Shown: one piece after another, positions 62,095 to 64,000 of the stretch | Layout: every line of letters starts with the position of its first letter | Position numbering within the stretch: position 1 is the first letter of the stretch | Assembly (NCBI GenBank): GCA_002943765.1 | Contig: PQWQ01000002.1 | Coordinates: 1,054,001 to 1,118,000, forward strand | DNA from: Psoroptes ovis | Taxonomy: Eukaryota; Arthropoda; Arachnida; Sarcoptiformes; Psoroptidae | Direction: 5' to 3' | DNA: 64,000 nt | Notes under the pieces: generated by a model | The model's input: only the letters and a program-made list of their open reading frames with translations | Database searches by the model: none | Told to the model about the DNA's origin: nothing | Made by a program: the position numbers and the translations under genes

Positions 62095-62317
62095 AGAAAT
62101 GAAAATAACTAATGACATTGTATTACAATATAACACAAAACTTACGTAGCAGTTAATGATGAACTTTCACCTGAAACACTACCTTCGCCATCAGATGATA
62201 AACTACTATATTGTTTAACTAAATGTCGTACTTCATCCGGCAATACTTCTTCACTTCGATGCACAGAAAATGATGTTGTTTGTTTATTTTTACGAAAACC
62301 TAATCGTTTTTTAGTTC
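56832..62317 (-). CDS. Rim: Rab3-interacting molecule (Rim), C-terminal part including C2B (partial)
   Basis: Five exons are visible: 62317-62146, 60791-60186, 57676-57426, 57339-57200 and 57122-56832, about 486 residues. More 5' exons (zinc finger, PDZ, C2A) must lie to the right, outside the window. Rim is a presynaptic active-zone scaffold binding Rab3, Munc13 and calcium channels. The exon at 62.2 kb has SFSVHRSEEVLPDEVRHL; the next is Ser/Thr/Asp-rich. The C2B domain begins with FVEGLGPGQIVGRQALA and contains LEVEVIRARGLQSKQKAKLI, FVKVYLFRNGKCISKAKTQI, and RMDKKSFMGVVQIVLDDLDL ending GWYKLF, all nearly as in vertebrate RIM1/2. As in other RIM C2B domains, acidic calcium ligands are sparse. 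After C2B comes a Gly/Ser-rich tail not seen in vertebrates. Acceptors of the first two exons have weak pyrimidine tracts, so those starts are less sure. Confidence 0.9.
57677..60185. other. Rim intron, 2.5 kb
   Basis: A large intron for this genome, bounded by GTAAGT at 60185 and tttttgtatcag before 57676. It contains an A20 run at 59084-59103, CAT/ATT trinucleotide stretches and a GA run near 59460. No nested gene was recognised. Confidence 0.6.
59084..59103. repeat. A20 homopolymer in Rim intron
   Basis: Uninterrupted run of 20 A on the plus strand, equal to T20 on the sense strand of Rim. Confidence 0.75.
60792..62145. other. Rim intron, 1.35 kb
   Basis: Between a GTAAGT donor at 62145 and a weak acceptor before 60791. 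It holds CA repeats near 61001-61016 and 61070-61090 and a T30 run at 62064-62093. An ATG at 60805, in frame with the 60.2-60.8 kb exon, could serve a shorter Rim form started inside this intron. Confidence 0.5.
62064..62093. repeat. T30 homopolymer
   Basis: The longest single-base run in the window. On the sense strand of Rim it is an A30 tract about 50 nt after the 5' splice site. Confidence 0.85.
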
Positions 62318-64000
62318 CTTTAATTTTTTTGTAAAATTTGCGATTTCGATTCAAATTTTTTTTTCATATATTGAAATTTATTTTGTAGAAATTTTCATTT
62401 CAACCGAAAAATTGAAATTAAAATTGTTATATTTGTGAAAAAATAAAAATCAAATTATTAGCCAAACTATATTAATATTATTGATAATAATAATAATAAG
62501 TGTAACAATAGTTACACAGATACGAAAACTAAAATAAACATTATAAATTTTTGATCAAGCAGGATATAATTTTTAAATTGAAATTTTTTTTCTTCATTTT
62601 TGAAAATGATGATGAAGAAGAAAAAAATTTTCAATTTAATCTAATTTAATTTCTATCTATCTATTCGGAATTTATTTGATACTATAAAATAAGCACACTA
62701 AAATAGACAGGAAAAACACATACACACACACGCAGAAAGCTAATAATTTGTTGGCAAATATGGCAATAAATAATAATAATAATAAAATTGAAAATAATGA
62801 TGAAAAATGCCTTCAGAATATTTTTTTTTTTTTGTCTGACTAAATTAAAAATTGGAATTTAGAAGCGAAATGAAAAGAAAAAATTTCAAACAAATAACAA
62901 GCATCAATGGATTTTGACAATAATAATAATGATTACAATGAATATTCATTCACAAAAGGAATGTAGAAATGTTTCTCCTACACACACAGGATGAATTGTG
63001 ACAAAATATTCTTGTCAAAGCTAAACTAAATTGTTTTAAATGTAAATGTTATGTTTTGATTATTGACAACGAATCGAATTGAATGTAATGAAAATTTATT
63101 GGTATTCTATTTCGATTCTGTTTTGAATTTTTTTTTTTCTTTTATTTTTGATCCATGGGAATATTAAAATTTTCTGATACACAGTCGAGATGTTTGCGCA
63201 TATATCCCCCCATGAATGTGTTGACGGAAAGAAGAAAATATATTTCTTATTTTGATTAAATTGAAAAATATTTATTTATTTATTTTTCTTTTCCTTTTTT
63301 TACATCACGTATTCTGTCTATCTGTCTATATGTAAAGCAGTGAAAAATTTCATTTAAATTGACAAATAAACGAGACAGCTACAACAAAAACAACATCAAT
63401 GACAAACTACATCAAACATTGTTGACAAGTGAATAAGAAACGAATAATTTTGCATACGAATAATTTTTGATAAGGAAAAAAAACAAAATGATAAACAACC
63501 TTAAAACAACAACAATTACAATAAAAGTAAACATTCATTAAACATTAGATTCTGTTTATTCATTTGCTATTGGACGAATTGAATGCAATGTTTGATAATA
63601 ACAATTGATGAGTAATAAGAGAAATGATAATTCTTATTTCAAAAAAATAACGAAACAAAAACATGCAATAATCGAGAATTCTTGAAATATTTTTTTTTTC
63701 ATTTTCATTATGTTTGATCCTTTTTTTTTCTTTTCCCTGTTATTTAATATCTCAAATTTCTCATTTACAATTCTATATTTCAATATATACTTATTCTTCC
63801 CTATATATGTGCTTATTTCAAATTTCAAGATCTATCGATTTTCGACATATGAATAAATCATTAATTGTAATAAATTTTTATTCATTTTCTGTATATCTTT
63901 CGTTTTTTTCATTCATTTCAAGTAAAAAAGCAATGAAATATATTGAAATAAATATAAATATAAATTTCATTGCATTATCAGTACATTTCCATCGAAAAAT
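62318..64000. other. Likely upstream Rim intron to window edge
   Basis: No further Rim exon or other gene was recognised on either strand. It is AT-rich with CA and AAT microsatellites. The region is probably intronic because the Rim frame is open at its 5' side and upstream domains are missing. Confidence 0.45.

Noticed and set aside
1..64000. Search by eye for tRNA, rRNA, CRISPR arrays and prokaryotic operon signals
   Set aside because: None recognised. Short divergent tRNAs or snRNAs could still be missed without a covariance-model scan.

Overview
The window reads as nuclear DNA of a compact arthropod genome, most likely an astigmatid mite of the Dermatophagoides/Sarcoptes kind. The evidence is strong AT bias, introns mostly of 50-110 bp with GT-AG ends, proteins rich in Asn, Asp, Ser and His runs, and bilaterian genes (slouch homeobox, Bicaudal D, Rim, ING, POLR3B). 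The lineage call is inference; no marker gene settles it. All exon boundaries were worked out by eye from splice signals and reading phase, with no transcript evidence.

Layout. At 1-650 lies the 3' end of a Ty3/gypsy-type LTR retrotransposon (integrase tail plus a short LTR). About 11 kb of AT-rich, microsatellite-rich DNA without a convincing protein gene follows; it holds one strong microRNA-like hairpin (7558-7643). From 11.8 to 14.1 kb is a two-exon NK1-class homeobox gene (slouch) on the minus strand, then 3.3 kb of non-coding DNA. From 17.4 to 24.5 kb three minus-strand housekeeping genes are packed head to tail: RNA polymerase III subunit 2, a probable NOPCHAP1 homolog, and Bicaudal D in eight exons. 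From 25.3 to 34.1 kb lie a leucine-rich-repeat membrane protein (-), an ING1/2 chromatin reader (+, divergent from the LRR gene), dipeptidase E (-), an unrecognised membrane protein (-) and a DUF2236/MpaB-type oxygenase-like protein (+). From 34.3 to 39.1 kb is a modular serine protease of about 1,500 residues with three CUB domains, two Ig domains and a trypsin domain.

From 44.0 to 55.2 kb five tandem plus-strand genes encode multi-pass membrane proteins resembling divergent gustatory/chemosensory receptors. All share one gene structure: a short exon 1, a phase-1 intron, then a long exon 2. Copies 1 and 2 are closely alike and intact. Copy 3 carries a single in-frame stop in an otherwise intact frame, copy 4 has a frameshift in a run of nine T, and copy 5 is intact but diverged. 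A block upstream of copies 1-3 is conserved along with the genes. From 56.8 to 62.3 kb is the 3' part of Rim (minus strand, ending in the C2B domain), whose earlier exons lie beyond the window.

The most interesting features are the receptor array (birth, decay and apparent sequence exchange within about 11 kb), the hairpin near 7.6 kb, and the CUB3-Ig2-trypsin protease. I found no CRISPR array, tRNA or rRNA.
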